Made by a program: the position numbers and the translations under genes. The notes beneath the pieces were generated by a model. That model saw only the letters and a program-made list of their open reading frames with translations, had not been told where the DNA came from and did no database searches. DNA of 64,000 nucleotides, taken from Metopolophium dirhodum (taxonomy: Eukaryota; Arthropoda; Insecta; Hemiptera; Aphididae). Below, piece by piece: positions 24,651 through 37,650 of this stretch. Location of the stretch: NCBI RefSeq assembly GCF_019925205.1, contig NC_083564.1, positions 38,354,447 to 38,418,446 of the forward strand. Reading direction: 5' to 3'. Each line of letters opens with the position of its first letter. Position 1 is the first letter of the stretch.

Positions 24651-27600
24651 TCCTAAAATGCATTTGCCTGCGGGCGCTAACACCCTCCTTCAATTTTTTT
24701 TTTAGTTATGTAACTCTAGTTGAATATTTTGTATTGACTTGAAAATTGATAACTTGGTGCCCTATAAATAATCATTCTTTTATGAAATATATATTTTAAA
24801 TAGTTTTTCTGTTTAATGTTCTGGGCATTTTAGTTTGTACTTTGTAATGTGTATTCCTACAGTTTAATTTTTTCAAAATTTTTTTTTGGTTTCCTCAAAT
24901 GCATTTGCCTGCGGGCGCCAACACCCTCCTTCAAGTTTTTTTTTATGATTTAACCTCTAGCCAAATTTTTAAAACATTGACAATCTGGTACCTCTTGAAT
25001 AATCCTTGTTTTATGAAATAAATATTTTAAATAGTTTTTCTGTTTAATGTTCTGGGCATTGTAGTTTGTACTTTGTAATGTGTATTCCTACACTTAATTT
25101 TTTTCAAAATTTATTTTTGGTTTCTTAAAATGCATTTGCCCGCGGGCGCCAACACCCTCCTTCAATTTTTCTTTTAGTAATGTAATTCTAGTTGAATATT
25201 TTGTATTGACTTGAAAATTGATAACTTGGTGCCCTATGAATAATCATTCTTTAATAAATAGTTTTTCTGTTTAAGATTCTAGGCATTTTAGTTTGTACTT
25301 TGCAATGTGTATTCCTACATTTAATTATTTTCAACATTTTTTTTTTGGTTTCCTAAAATGCATTTGCCTGCGGGCGCCAACACCCTGCTTCAATTTTTTT
25401 TTATGATTTAACCTCTGGCCAAATTTTTTAAACATTGACAATCTGGTACCTCTTGAATAATCCTTGTTTTATGAAATAAATATTTTAAATAGTTTTTCTG
25501 TTTAAGATTCTGGGCAATTTAGTTTGTAATTCGCAATGTGTATTCCTACACTTAATTTTTTTCAAAATTTATTTTTGGTTTCTTAAAATGCATTTGCCCG
25601 CGGGCGCCAACACCCTCCTTCAATTTTTCTTTTAGTAATGTAATTCTAGTTGAATATTTTGTATTGACTTGAAAATTGATAACTTGGTGCCCTATGAATA
25701 ATCATTCTTTAATGAAATAAATATTTTAAATAGTTTTTTCTGTTTAATGTTCTGGCTATTGTAGTTTGTACTGTGTAATGTGTATTCCTACAGTTACATT
25801 TTTTCAAAATTTTTTTTGGGTTTCCTAAAATGCATTTGCCTGCGGGCGCCAACACCCTCCTTCAATTTTTTTTTTAATAATGTAATTCTAGTTGAATATT
25901 TTGTATTGACTTGAAAATTGATAACTTGGTGCCCTATGAATAATTATTCTTTAATAAATAGTTTTTCTGTTTAAGATTCTAGGCATTTTAGTTTGTACTT
26001 TGCAATGTGTATTCCTACATTTAATTTTTTTCAAAATTTTTTTTTGGTTTCCTAAAATGCATTTGCCTGCGGGCGCCAACACCCTCCTTCAATTTTTTTT
26101 TATGATTTAACCTCTGGCCAAATTTTTTAAACATTGACAATCTGGTACCTCTTGAATAATCCTTGTTTTATGAAATAAATATTTTAAATAGTTTTTCTGT
26201 TTAAGATTCTGGGCATTGTAGTTTGTAATTCGCAATGTGTATTCCTACACTTAATTTTTTTCAAAATTTATTTTTGGTTTCCTAAAATGCATTTGCCTGC
26301 GGGTGCCAACACCCTCCTTCAATTTTTTTTTTTAGTAATGTTATTTTAGTTGAATATTTTGTATTGACAGAAAATTGATAACTTGGTGGTCTATGAATAA
26401 TCATTCTTTAATGAAATAAATATTTTAAATAGTTTTACTGTTTAAGATTCTGGGCATTGTAGTTTGTACTTTGTAATGTGTATTCTTACAGTTAAATTTT
26501 TTCAAAATTTTTCATTGGTTTCCTAAAATGCATTTGCCTGCGGGCGCTAACACCCTCCTTCAATTTTTTTTTTAGTTATGTAACTCTAGTTGAATATTTT
26601 GTATTGACTTGAAAATTGATAACTTGGTGCCCTATAAATAATCATTCTTTTATGAAATATATATTTTAAATAGTTTTTCTGTTTAATGTTCTGGGCATTT
26701 TAGTTTGTACTTTGTAATGTGTATTCCTACAGTTTAATTTTTTCAAAATTTTTTTTTGGTTTCCTCAAATGCATTTGCCTGCGGGCGCCAACACCCTCCT
26801 TCAAGTTTTTTTTTATGATTTAACCTCTAGCCAAATTTTTAAAACATTGACAATCTGGTACCTCTTGAATAATCCTTGTTTTATGAAATAAATATTTTAA
26901 ATAGTTTTTCTGTTTAATGTTCTGGGCATTGTAGTTTGTACTTTGTAATGTGTATTCCTACACTTAATTTTTTTCAAAATTTATTTTTGGTTTCTTAAAA
27001 TGCATTTGCCCGCGGGCGCCAACACCCTCCTTCAATTTTTCTTTTAGTAATGTAATTCTAGTTGAATATTTTGTATTGACTTGAAAATTGATAACTTGGT
27101 GCCCTATGAATAATCATTCTTTAATAAATAGTTTTTCTGTTTAAGATTCTAGGCATTTTAGTTTGTACTTTGCAATGTGTATTCCTACATTTAATTATTT
27201 TCAACATTTTTTTTTTGGTTTCCTAAAATGCATTTGCCTGCGGGCGCCAACACCCTGCTTCAATTTTTTTTTATGATTTAACCTCTGGCCAAATTTTTTA
27301 AACATTGACAATCTGGTACCTCTTGAATAATCCTTGTTTTATGAAATAAATATTTTAAATAGTTTTTCTGTTTAAGATTCTGGGCAATTTAGTTTGTAAT
27401 TCGCAATGTGTATTCCTACACTTAATTTTTTTCAAAATTTATTTTTGGTTTCTTAAAATGCATTTGCCCGCGGGCGCCAACACCCTCCTTCAATTTTTCT
27501 TTTAGTAATGTAATTCTAGTTGAATATTTTGTATTGACTTGAAAATTGATAACTTGGTGCCCTATGAATAATCATTCTTTAATGAAATAAATATTTTAAA

Positions 27601-30600
27601 TAGTTTTTTCTGTTTAATGTTCTGGCTATTGTAGTTTGTACTTTGTAATGTGTATTCCTACAGTTACATTTTTTCAAAATTTTTTTTGGGTTTCCTAAAA
27701 TGCATTTGCCTGCGGGCGCCAACACCCTCCTTCAATTTTTTTTTTAATAATGTAATTCTAGTTGAATATTTTGTATTGACTTGAAAATTGATAACTTGGT
27801 GCCCTATGAATAATTATTCTTTAATAAATAGTTTTTCTGTTTAAGATTCTAGGCATTTTAGTTTGTACTTTGCAATGTGTATTCCTACATTTAATTTTTT
27901 TCAAAATTTTTTTTTGGTTTCCTAAAATGCATTTGCCTGCGGGCGCCAACACCCTCCTTCAATTTTTTTTTATGATTTAACCTCTGGCCAAATTTTTTAA
28001 ACATTGACAATCTGGTACCTCTTGAATAATCCTTGTTTTATGAAATAAATATTTTAAATAGTTTTTCTGTTTAAGATTCTGGGCAATTTAGTTTGTAATT
28101 CGCAATGTGTATTCCTACACTTAATTTTTTTCAAAATTTATTTTTGGTTTCTTAAAATGCATTTGCCTGCGGGCGCCAACACCCTCCTTCAATTTTTCTT
28201 TTAGTAATGTAATTCTAGTTGAATATTTTGTATTGACTTGAAAATTGATAACTTGGTGCCATATGAATAATCATTCTTTAATGAAATAAATATTTTAAAT
28301 AGTTTTTCTCTTTGAGATTCTGGGCAATTTAGTTTGTAATTTGCAATGTGTATTCCTACAGTTAATTTTTTTCAAAATTTATTTTAGGTTTCCTAAAATG
28401 CATTTGCCTGCGGGCGCTAACACCCTCCTTCAATTTTTTTTTTAGTTATGTAACTCTAGTTGAATATTTTGTATTGACTTGAAAATTGATAACTTGGTGC
28501 CCTATAAATAATCATTCTTTTATGAAATATATATTTTAAATAGTTTTTCTATTTAATGTTCTGGGCAATTTAGTTTGTACTTTGCAATGTGTATTCCTAC
28601 AGTTAATTTTTTTCAAAATTTATTTTAGGTTTCCTAAAATGCATTTGCCTGCGGGCGCTAACACCCTCCTTCAATTTTTTTTTTAGTTATGTAACTCTAG
28701 TTGAATATTTTGTATTGACTTGAAAATTGATAACTTGGTGCCCTATAAATAATCATTCTTTTATGAAATATATATTTTAAATAGTTTTTCTGTTTAATGT
28801 TCTGGGCATTTTAGTTTGTACTTTGTAATGTGTATTCCTACAGTTTAATTTTTTCAAAATTTTTTTTTGGTTTCCTCAAATGCATTTGCCTGCGGGCGCC
28901 AACACCCTCCTTCAAGTTTTTTTTTATGATTTAACCTCTAGCCAAATTTTTAAAACATTGACAATCTGGTACCTCTTGAATAATCCTTGTTTTATGAAAT
29001 AAATATTTTAAATAGTTTTTCTGTTTAATGTTCTGGGCATTGTAGTTTGTACTTTGTAATGTGTATTCCTACACTTAATTTTTTTCAAAATTTATTTTTG
29101 GTTTCTTAAAATGCATTTGCCCGCGGGCGCCAACACCCTCCTTCAATTTTTCTTTTAGTAATGTAATTCTAGTTGAATATTTTGTATTGACTTGAAAATT
29201 GATAACTTGGTGCCCTATGAATAATCATTCTTTAATAAATAGTTTTTCTGTTTAAGATTCTAGGCATTTTAGTTTGTACTTTGCAATGTGTATTCCTACA
29301 TTTAATTATTTTCAACATTTTTTTTTTGGTTTCCTAAAATGCATTTGCCTGCGGGCGCCAACACCCTGCTTCAATTTTTTTTTATGATTTAACCTCTGGC
29401 CAAATTTTTTAAACATTGACAATCTGGTACCTCTTGAATAATCCTTGTTTTATGAAATAAATATTTTAAATAGTTTTTCTGTTTAAGATTCTGGGCAATT
29501 TAGTTTGTAATTCGCAATGTGTATTCCTACACTTAATTTTTTTCAAAATTTATTTTTGGTTTCTTAAAATGCATTTGCCCGCGGGCGCCAACACCCTCCT
29601 TCAATTTTTCTTTTAGTAATGTAATTCTAGTTGAATATTTTGTATTGACTTGAAAATTGATAACTTGGTGCCCTATGAATAATCATTCTTTAATGAAATA
29701 AATATTTTAAATAGTTTTTTCTGTTTAATGTTCTGGCTATTGTAGTTTGTACTGTGTAATGTGTATTCCTACAGTTACATTTTTTCAAAATTTTTTTTGG
29801 GTTTCCTAAAATGCATTTGCCTGCGGGCGCCAACACCCTCCTTCAATTTTTTTTTTAATAATGTAATTCTAGTTGAATATTTTGTATTGACTTGAAAATT
29901 GATAACTTGGTGCCCTATGAATAATTATTCTTTAATAAATAGTTTTTCTGTTTAAGATTCTAGGCATTTTAGTTTGTACTTTGCAATGTGTATTCCTACA
30001 TTTAATTTTTTTCAAAATTTTTTTTTGGTTTCCTAAAATGCATTTGCCTGCGGGCGCCAACACCCTCCTTCAATTTTTTTTTATGATTTAACCTCTGGCC
30101 AAATTTTTTAAACATTGACAATCTGGTACCTCTTGAATAATCCTTGTTTTATGAAATAAATATTTTAAATAGTTTTTCTGTTTAAGATTCTGGGCATTGT
30201 AGTTTGTAATTCGCAATGTGTATTCCTACACTTAATTTTTTTCAAAATTTATTTTTGGTTTCCTAAAATGCATTTGCCTGCGGGTGCCAACACCCTCCTT
30301 CAATTTTTTTTTTTAGTAATGTTATTTTAGTTGAATATTTTGTATTGACAGAAAATTGATAACTTGGTGGTCTATGAATAATCATTCTTTAATGAAATAA
30401 ATATTTTAAATAGTTTTACTGTTTAAGATTCTGGGCATTGTAGTTTGTACTTTGTAATGTGTATTCTTACAGTTAAATTTTTTCAAAATTTTTCATTGGT
30501 TTCCTAAAATGCATTTGCCTGCGGGCGCTAACACCCTCCTTCAATTTTTTTTTTAGTTATGTAACTCTAGTTGAATATTTTGTATTGACTTGAAAATTGA

Positions 30601-32612
30601 TAACTTGGTGCCCTATAAATAATCATTCTTTTATGAAATATATATTTTAAATAGTTTTTCTGTTTAATGTTCTGGGCATTTTAGTTTGTACTTTGTAATG
30701 TGTATTCCTACAGTTTAATTTTTTCAAAATTTTTTTTTGGTTTCCTCAAATGCATTTGCCTGCGGGCGCCAACACCCTCCTTCAAGTTTTTTTTTATGAT
30801 TTAACCTCTAGCCAAATTTTTAAAACATTGACAATCTGGTACCTCTTGAATAATCCTTGTTTTATGAAATAAATATTTTAAATAGTTTTTCTGTTTAATG
30901 TTCTGGGCATTGTAGTTTGTACTTTGTAATGTGTATTCCTACACTTAATTTTTTTCAAAATTTATTTTTGGTTTCTTAAAATGCATTTGCCCGCGGGCGC
31001 CAACACCCTCCTTCAATTTTTCTTTTAGTAATGTAATTCTAGTTGAATATTTTGTATTGACTTGAAAATTGATAACTTGGTGCCCTATGAATAATCATTC
31101 TTTAATAAATAGTTTTTCTGTTTAAGATTCTAGGCATTTTAGTTTGTACTTTGCAATGTGTATTCCTACATTTAATTATTTTCAACATTTTTTTTTTGGT
31201 TTCCTAAAATGCATTTGCCTGCGGGCGCCAACACCCTGCTTCAATTTTTTTTTATGATTTAACCTCTGGCCAAATTTTTTAAACATTGACAATCTGGTAC
31301 CTCTTGAATAATCCTTGTTTTATGAAATAAATATTTTAAATAGTTTTTCTGTTTAAGATTCTGGGCAATTTAGTTTGTAATTCGCAATGTGTATTCCTAC
31401 ACTTAATTTTTTTCAAAATTTATTTTTGGTTTCTTAAAATGCATTTGCCCGCGGGCGCCAACACCCTCCTTCAATTTTTCTTTTAGTAATGTAATTCTAG
31501 TTGAATATTTTGTATTGACTTGAAAATTGATAACTTGGTGCCCTATGAATAATCATTCTTTAATGAAATAAATATTTTAAATAGTTTTTTCTGTTTAATG
31601 TTCTGGCTATTGTAGTTTGTACTTTGTAATGTGTATTCCTACAGTTACATTTTTTCAAAATTTTTTTTGGGTTTCCTAAAATGCATTTGCCTGCGGGCGC
31701 CAACACCCTCCTTCAATTTTTTTTTTAATAATGTAATTCTAGTTGAATATTTTGTATTGACTTGAAAATTGATAACTTGGTGCCCTATGAATAATTATTC
31801 TTTAATAAATAGTTTTTCTGTTTAAGATTCTAGGCATTTTAGTTTGTACTTTGCAATGTGTATTCCTACATTTAATTTTTTTCAAAATTTTTTTTTGGTT
31901 TCCTAAAATGCATTTGCCTGCGGGCGCCAACACCCTCCTTCAATTTTTTTTTATGATTTAACCTCTGGCCAAATTTTTTAAACATTGACAATCTGGTACC
32001 TCTTGAATAATCCTTGTTTTATGAAATAAATATTTTAAATAGTTTTTCTGTTTAAGATTCTGGGCAATTTAGTTTGTAATTCGCAATGTGTATTCCTACA
32101 CTTAATTTTTTTCAAAATTTATTTTTGGTTTCTTAAAATGCATTTGCCTGCGGGCGCCAACACCCTCCTTCAATTTTTCTTTTAGTAATGTAATTCTAGT
32201 TGAATATTTTGTATTGACTTGAAAATTGATAACTTGGTGCCATATGAATAATCATTCTTTAATGAAATAAATATTTTAAATAGTTTTTCTCTTTGAGATT
32301 CTGGGCAATTTAGTTTGTAATTTGCAATGTGTATTCCTACAGTTAATTTTTTTCAAAATTTATTTTAGGTTTCCTAAAATGCATTTGCCTGCGGGCGCTA
32401 ACACCCTCCTTCAATTTTTTTTTTAGTTATGTAACTCTAGTTGAATATTTTGTATTGACTTGAAAATTGATAACTTGGTGCCCTATAAATAATCATTCTT
32501 TTATGAAATATATATTTTAAATAGTTTTTCTATTTAATGTTCTGGGCAATTTAGTTTGTACTTTGCAATGTGTATTCCTACAGTTAATTTTTTTCAAAAT
32601 TTATTTTAGGTT
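24651..32612 (+). repeat. Higher-order repeat: two tandem 3,981-bp (17-monomer) units
   Basis: 24,651-28,631 and 28,632-32,612 are head-to-tail copies. Markers shift by exactly 3,981: 25,321 to 29,302, 27,191 to 31,172, 28,258 to 32,239, and 28,391 to 32,372. I saw no difference in the stretches compared. Each unit has 17 boxes and is itself two related 1,870-bp octamers plus one extra 241-bp monomer (25,321 to 27,191 is 1,870). A single-base marker, 'actgtgtaatg' in the first octamer against 'actttgtaatg' in the second, is preserved in both 17-mers. The 3,981-bp duplication is therefore younger than the octamer duplication. Confidence 0.93.
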
Positions 32613-34700
32613 TCCTAAAATGCATTTGCCTGCGGGCGCTAACACCCTCCTTCAATTTTTTTTTTAGTTATGTAACTCTAGTTGAATATTTTGTATTGAC
32701 TTGAAAATTGATAACTTGGTGCCCTATAAATAATCATTCTTTTATGAAATATATATTTTAAATAGTTTTTCTGTTTAATGTTCTGGGCATTTTAGTTTGT
32801 ACTTTGTAATGTGTATTCCTACAGTTTAATTTTTTCAAAATTTTTTTTTGGTTTCCTCAAATGCATTTGCCTGCGGGCGCCAACACCCTCCTTCAAGTTT
32901 TTTTTTATGATTTAACCTCTAGCCAAATTTTTAAAACATTGACAATCTGGTACCTCTTGAATAATCCTTGTTTTATGAAATAAATATTTTAAATAGTTTT
33001 TCTGTTTAATGTTCTGGGCATTGTAGTTTGTACTTTGTAATGTGTATTCCTACACTTAATTTTTTTCAAAATTTATTTTTGGTTTCTTAAAATGCATTTG
33101 CCCGCGGGCGCCAACACCCTCCTTCAATTTTTCTTTTAGTAATGTAATTCTAGTTGAATATTTTGTATTGACTTGAAAATTGATAACTTGGTGCCCTATG
33201 AATAATCATTCTTTAATGAAATAAATATTTTAAATAGTTTTTTCTGTTTAATGTTCTGGGCATTGTAGTTTGTACTTTGTAATGTGTATTCCTACAGTTA
33301 CATTTTTTCAAAATTTTTTTTGGGTTTCCTAAAATGCATTTGCCTGCGGGCGCCAACACCCTCCTTCAATTTTTTTTTTAATAATGTAATTCTAGTTGAA
33401 TATTTTGTATTGACTTGAAAATTGATAACTTGGTGCCCTATGAATAATTATTCTTTAATAAATAGTTTTTCTGTTTAAGATTCTAGGCATTTTAGTTTGT
33501 ACTTTGCAATGTGTATTCCTACATTTAATTTTTTTCAAAATTTTTTTTTGGTTTCCTAAAATGCATTTGCCTGCGGGCGCCAACACCCTCCTTCAATTTT
33601 TTTTTATGATTTAACCTCTGGCCAAATTTTTTAAACATTGACAATCTGGTACCTCTTGAATAATCCTTGTTTTATGAAATAAATATTTTAAATAGTTTTT
33701 CTGTTTAAGATTCTGGGCAATTTAGTTTGTAATTCGCAATGTGTATTCCTACACTTAATTTTTTTCAAAATTTATTTTTGGTTTCTTAAAATGCATTTGC
33801 CTGCGGGCGCCAACACCCTCCTTCAATTTTTCTTTTAGTAATGTAATTCTAGTTGAATATTTTGTATTGACTTGAAAATTGATAACTTGGTGCCATATGA
33901 ATAATCATTCTTTAATGAAATAAATATTTTAAATAGTTTTTCTCTTTGAGATTCTGGGCAATTTAGTTTGTAATTTGCAATGTGTATTCCTACAGTTAAT
34001 TTTTTTCAAAATTTATTTTAGGTTTCCTAAAATGCATTTGCCTGCGGGCGCTAACACCCTCCTTCAATTTTTTTTTAGTTATGTAACTCTAGTTGAATAT
34101 TTTGTATTGACTTGAAAATTGATAACTTGGTGCCCTATAAATAATCATTCTTTTATGAAATATATATTTTAAATAGTTTTTCTGTTTAATGTTCTGGGCA
34201 TTTTAGTTTGTACTTTGTAATGTGTATTCCTACAGTTTAATTTTTTCAAAATTTTTTTTTGGTTTCCTCAAATGCATTTGCCTGCGGGCGCCAACACCCT
34301 CCTTCAATTTTTTTTTTAGTAATGGAACTCTAGTTGAATATTTTGTATTGACTTGAGAATTGATAACTTGGTGGTCTATGAATAATCATTCTTTAATGAA
34401 ATAAATATTTTAAATAGTTTTACTGTTTAAGATTCTGGGCATTGTAGTTTGTACTTTGTAATGTGTATTCTTACAGTTAAATTTTTTCAAAATTTTTCAT
34501 TGGTTTCCTAAAATGCATTTGCCTACGGGCGCCAACACCCTCCTTCAAGTTTTTTTTTATGATTTAACCTCTAGCCAAATTTTTTAAACATTGACAATCT
34601 GGTACCTCTTGAATAATCCTTGTTTTATGAAATAAATATTTTAAATAGTTTTTTCTGTTTAATGTTCTGGGCATTGTAGTTTGTACTTTGCAATGTGTAT
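32613..34700 (+). repeat. Third, shortened higher-order repeat and right edge of the array
   Basis: This continues the 17-mer but skips 460 bp (two monomers) near 33,120, between two monomers that share 'gcatttgcccgcggg', and later skips about one octamer. From about 33,800 to 34,540 the order resembles 23,470-24,200, the left flank of the 17-mer block. The array ends inside a B-type monomer at about 34,700. Confidence 0.8.
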
Positions 34701-34772
34701 ATATAACTTTGTTCCAGAATACAGTATATAATATATAGTGTATTATATATGGATACATTTACGACTTATGTT

Positions 34773-34855
34773 CAGTGCCGCAACAATAGGGTAAGCAAGG
34801 TATGCATTGCATTCCCTTGCTAGATTTTATGTTTAAATGATGGGCCCATCAACAA
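34773..34855 (+). other. Possible hAT-type end remnant
   Basis: Just after the satellite the sequence 'cagtgccgcaacaatagg' resembles a hAT terminal repeat (CAGTG start), and 'gatgggcccatc' follows. No partner end or target duplication was found. The junction sequence 34,700-34,772 is AT-rich and unassigned. Confidence 0.25.
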
Positions 34856-35679
34856 GAAAAAAAAATTAAATAAGTTTTTATTCGAAAAAAAATGGAAAAT
34901 ATACCTTCTATAATATATTGATATATTTTTTGATATGTTTTATTATTTTGATATTATTCGAAAAGCAAAAAATCAAACAATTAAATAATTGACATTTTTA
35001 GATTCTAGCGGAGCGGCGTATGTATTGAATTTATAATGATTTGTGTTTTTTTTCATTTTTTATTTTTTATTTATTTTAGATTCTGAGCGAAGCGATGAAC
35101 GTATTGATTTTACAATGATGTGAGTTTTTTTTTATTTTTGTGTCCGTCATCACCTTTTAGGACAGTAAAAGTGCTTGGATTTTCTTTAACAGTATTTTTT
35201 CTGATAGGAAAGTGAATCTAGTTGGTACTTTGGGGGGTCAAAAGTAAAAATTTCCTAGTAGTTTTCAAAAGCGACGTGAAAAACAAAAGAAAAATTAAGG
35301 AAAAACGGGAATTTTTACGCAAAATCTGTTTTCGAGAAAATCGATTTTGGTTTTTGGTGTAACTCTAATACAAATGGCTGTAGGTATATGAAATTTCACC
35401 GAATGTTTATATTAGCATTTTCTATACACCATAAAATTTTCACTCTTTTTGAGCTGCTTACGGACATTGTCATTTTCAATTTTTTTAGTTTTTTTTTCTA
35501 TAAAAATCAATAAAATTTTATCTGTTGAGTAAAAAAGATTGAAAATTTAATAGTAGGCTCCTAAGTTATTGTTTCAAAGGCAGATTTTTTATTTATAAGC
35601 ATTTAAAGTTCAAATGTTGACAAAATACGGAAAACTCACGAAAATTAGCAAATTATTTTGAGTAGGTCTATTTCAATGG

Positions 35680-36290
35680 CCCCCCCACTTTCGAAATTCG
35701 AACTTCTGACCACGCCAAGCGTTTGTGCATTTTTTGTGCAGAAATTTGCACCAAGTCCAATCGTTTGTGCACAAAAACTGAAAGCTCTATCCCTAAAACA
35801 AAATGGGGGGGCCATTGAAACGGTAGCCCCCCCCCCACATTGAATATTTGGATTTTTGAATGTGCCAAACGTTTGTACATCGTTTGTGCAGAAATGTGCA
35901 CCAGGTCCCGACGTTTGTGCACAAAAACTCTCAGCGCCATCCAAAAAATAAAGTGGGGGGGGGGGGCATTGAAACGATGAGACACCCTCTTTTTGGAAAA
36001 TTGAAATTTTTAACGTGCCAAACATTTGTGCATCGTTTGTGCAGAAATGTGCACCAGGTCCCGACGTTTGTGCACAAAAATTCCCAGTGCTATCCAAAAA
36101 ACAAAGTAAGGGGGGGGGGGCCATTGAAACGAGACACCCTCTTTTTGGAAAATTGAAATTTTTAAGGTGCCAAACGTTTGTGCATCGTTTGTGCAGAAAT
36201 TTGCACCAGGTCCCGACGTTTTTACACAAAAACTTCCAGCGCTAACCAAAAAAACAAAGTGAGGGGTATTAACACAAGGGTCCCCCTTTT
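35680..36290 (+). repeat. Minisatellite of ~150-bp units, about four copies
   Basis: The units contain 'cgtttgtgcatcgtttgtgc', then 'accaggtcccgacg', the palindrome TTTGTGCACAAA, and a poly-G tract before 'ccattgaaac'. Starts near 35,720, 35,870, 36,023 and 36,173 give spacings of 150-153 bp. Because the unit is close to a multiple of three and GC-rich, several frames stay open on both strands. The longest is 194 codons on the minus strand (35,645-36,229), with a repeated CAQTSGPGAHFCTN block. I see no start context or homology to support a protein. An inverted copy with two units is at 53,965-54,365. Confidence 0.9.
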
Positions 36291-36537
36291 TTGAAATTTT
36301 AAATATTTGTCATATTAATAAATGTTGTTTACGTACCTAATAGGCTTAATAGAATTTTACTATTGCCATGTAAACGTATGACAAATAAAATCTTCAAATA
36401 TTTTTAATTTATCAAGAAAGCATTATCTTGTTCTAATGTTTTTGATTTCAAAATTGTATGAATAAAAATACAGTTTTTTCTTTATGCATTTCTTTACTTT
36501 ATATTTTATATTATATTTTGCTGATGAAAATGTGTTT

Positions 36538-37650
36538 ATGGACAGGTACCTCAACTCGACGTTGCTGTATGTCCAGTCCAATAATGTAAGATATAATTCA
36601 TTGTGTATATTTTAATACAATAAAAACATAGTAAAAAAATAATTAATAGACTATATTAATATAGTACCTACTTAATTAATTTGATATACCTAACCGTACC
36701 TATATACATATAAAAATATTATAATAATATATTATCCATGTTTGAATTCATTAGAACAATGGCGTATCAGACGTCGCTCCCAAACCGGTCGACATCCATC
36801 TGCATAACTGTGAGTTGAAAACGTCTATATTTAAAAATTGTTATAGTATAATATTTATCTAATAAATTAATTTTCTTTAGCATTCCGCAAGAATGAGCGG
36901 TATAGTTTGAAAACTTACCAAAGTTATGTGGTGGATGTCGATACGTTGGTGAGCAGCCGTCGCACATAGGTCTGATGTACCTATGGAAAGTTATTATTGG
37001 ATCGGTCATAATAGGTATTACGTTGAGAAGTTATCTGTCCATAAACATATTTTCAGATTTGTAGGCCAATTCCGTTGCCATTTTTTAATCATTCTTTGTT
37101 TTTATTAAGGTTGAGGTGTAACAGCATTTTCGGGACTATTGTAATCCCCACTTCCAGGACTTTATCATACATACAGCCGACAGCCCGATGACCTACATTT
37201 TTGTGTATACCCTATGATGGCCGCGAAGTAACGATCACGTCACCGTTTATCAGATTGCCCAGTTTGAAAGAGTCTCCAACAATTTCATCGGATAGGTACG
37301 CCATAAACCGTGGCATAGCGTTGGGCCAGCATAATTTTGTCCGGATCAATATCTACAATAATGACGTCCCAATTATTAGAAGCTAATAATATAGGTACTT
37401 AATATTTATTGTAATATAATATAATATTAAACTCATTATACCCATTATTACGATTAAGTATAAATAATATTACAGTGTCTTTGTCGAACAGTCAGCTGTA
37501 CGAAGTTTCCGCTGTGCCACAAAACGGGTCGACGCCGGTCGCTGAACATGGGAAGTCCTCAAGTCCTCCCAGCATCGTATTGATGAATCAACAATATATC
37601 TTACATCTTACATCTATCATTGCAATCTTATAATTATTCACCTGAATGCA
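36538..37650 (+). pseudogene. Decayed multi-exon gene of unknown family inside the inverted-repeat element
   Basis: Four short exons with consensus splice signals keep one frame. They are 36,538-36,585 (ATG start, MDRYLNSTLLYVQSNN, donor GTAAG), 36,755-36,809 (NNGVSDVAPKPVDIHLHN, donor GTGAG), 36,881-36,948 (acceptor TTTCTTTAG, FRKNERYSLKTYQSYVV, donor GTGAG), and one from 37,125 (acceptor AACAG, HFRDYCNPHFQDFIIH). In exon four the frame is lost near 37,210, but the next frame continues open (YDGREVTITSPF ... NFVRINIYNNDVPI) to a stop at 37,384. This suggests a one-base frameshift. A further possible exon starts at 37,476. Codon use is balanced, unlike the AT-rich surroundings. I do not recognise the protein. 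It could be a captured host gene piece or the element's own gene. Confidence 0.5.

Larger units (their letters stand above)
10440..34700 (+). repeat. 24-kb satellite array, ~100 monomers of 227-251 bp with higher-order repeats
   Basis: Each monomer contains a GC-rich box that reads 'tgcatttgcctgcgggcgcc' and continues 'aacaccctccttcaa', followed by a T tract and about 190 bp of AT-rich sequence. Box-to-box distances at the left are 227, 231, 251, 232, 241, 251, 232 and 241. Type A (about 241 bp) has 'agtaatgtaactctag'. Type B (about 231 bp) has 'atgatttaacctctag' and 'gacaatctggtacctc'. Type C (about 251 bp) joins B's start to A's remainder. A short type (about 227-230 bp) lacks a piece around 'aaataaatatttt'. 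The left edge is degenerate. The right edge is cut mid-monomer at about 34,700, where 'gcaatgtgtat' runs into unrelated sequence. The array has no gene. Confidence 0.97.

Noticed and set aside
10524..34514. Regularly spaced conserved ~35-bp boxes resembling a CRISPR array
   Set aside because: The sequence between boxes is itself repeated, about 200 bp long and eukaryotic in setting. This is a tandem satellite.
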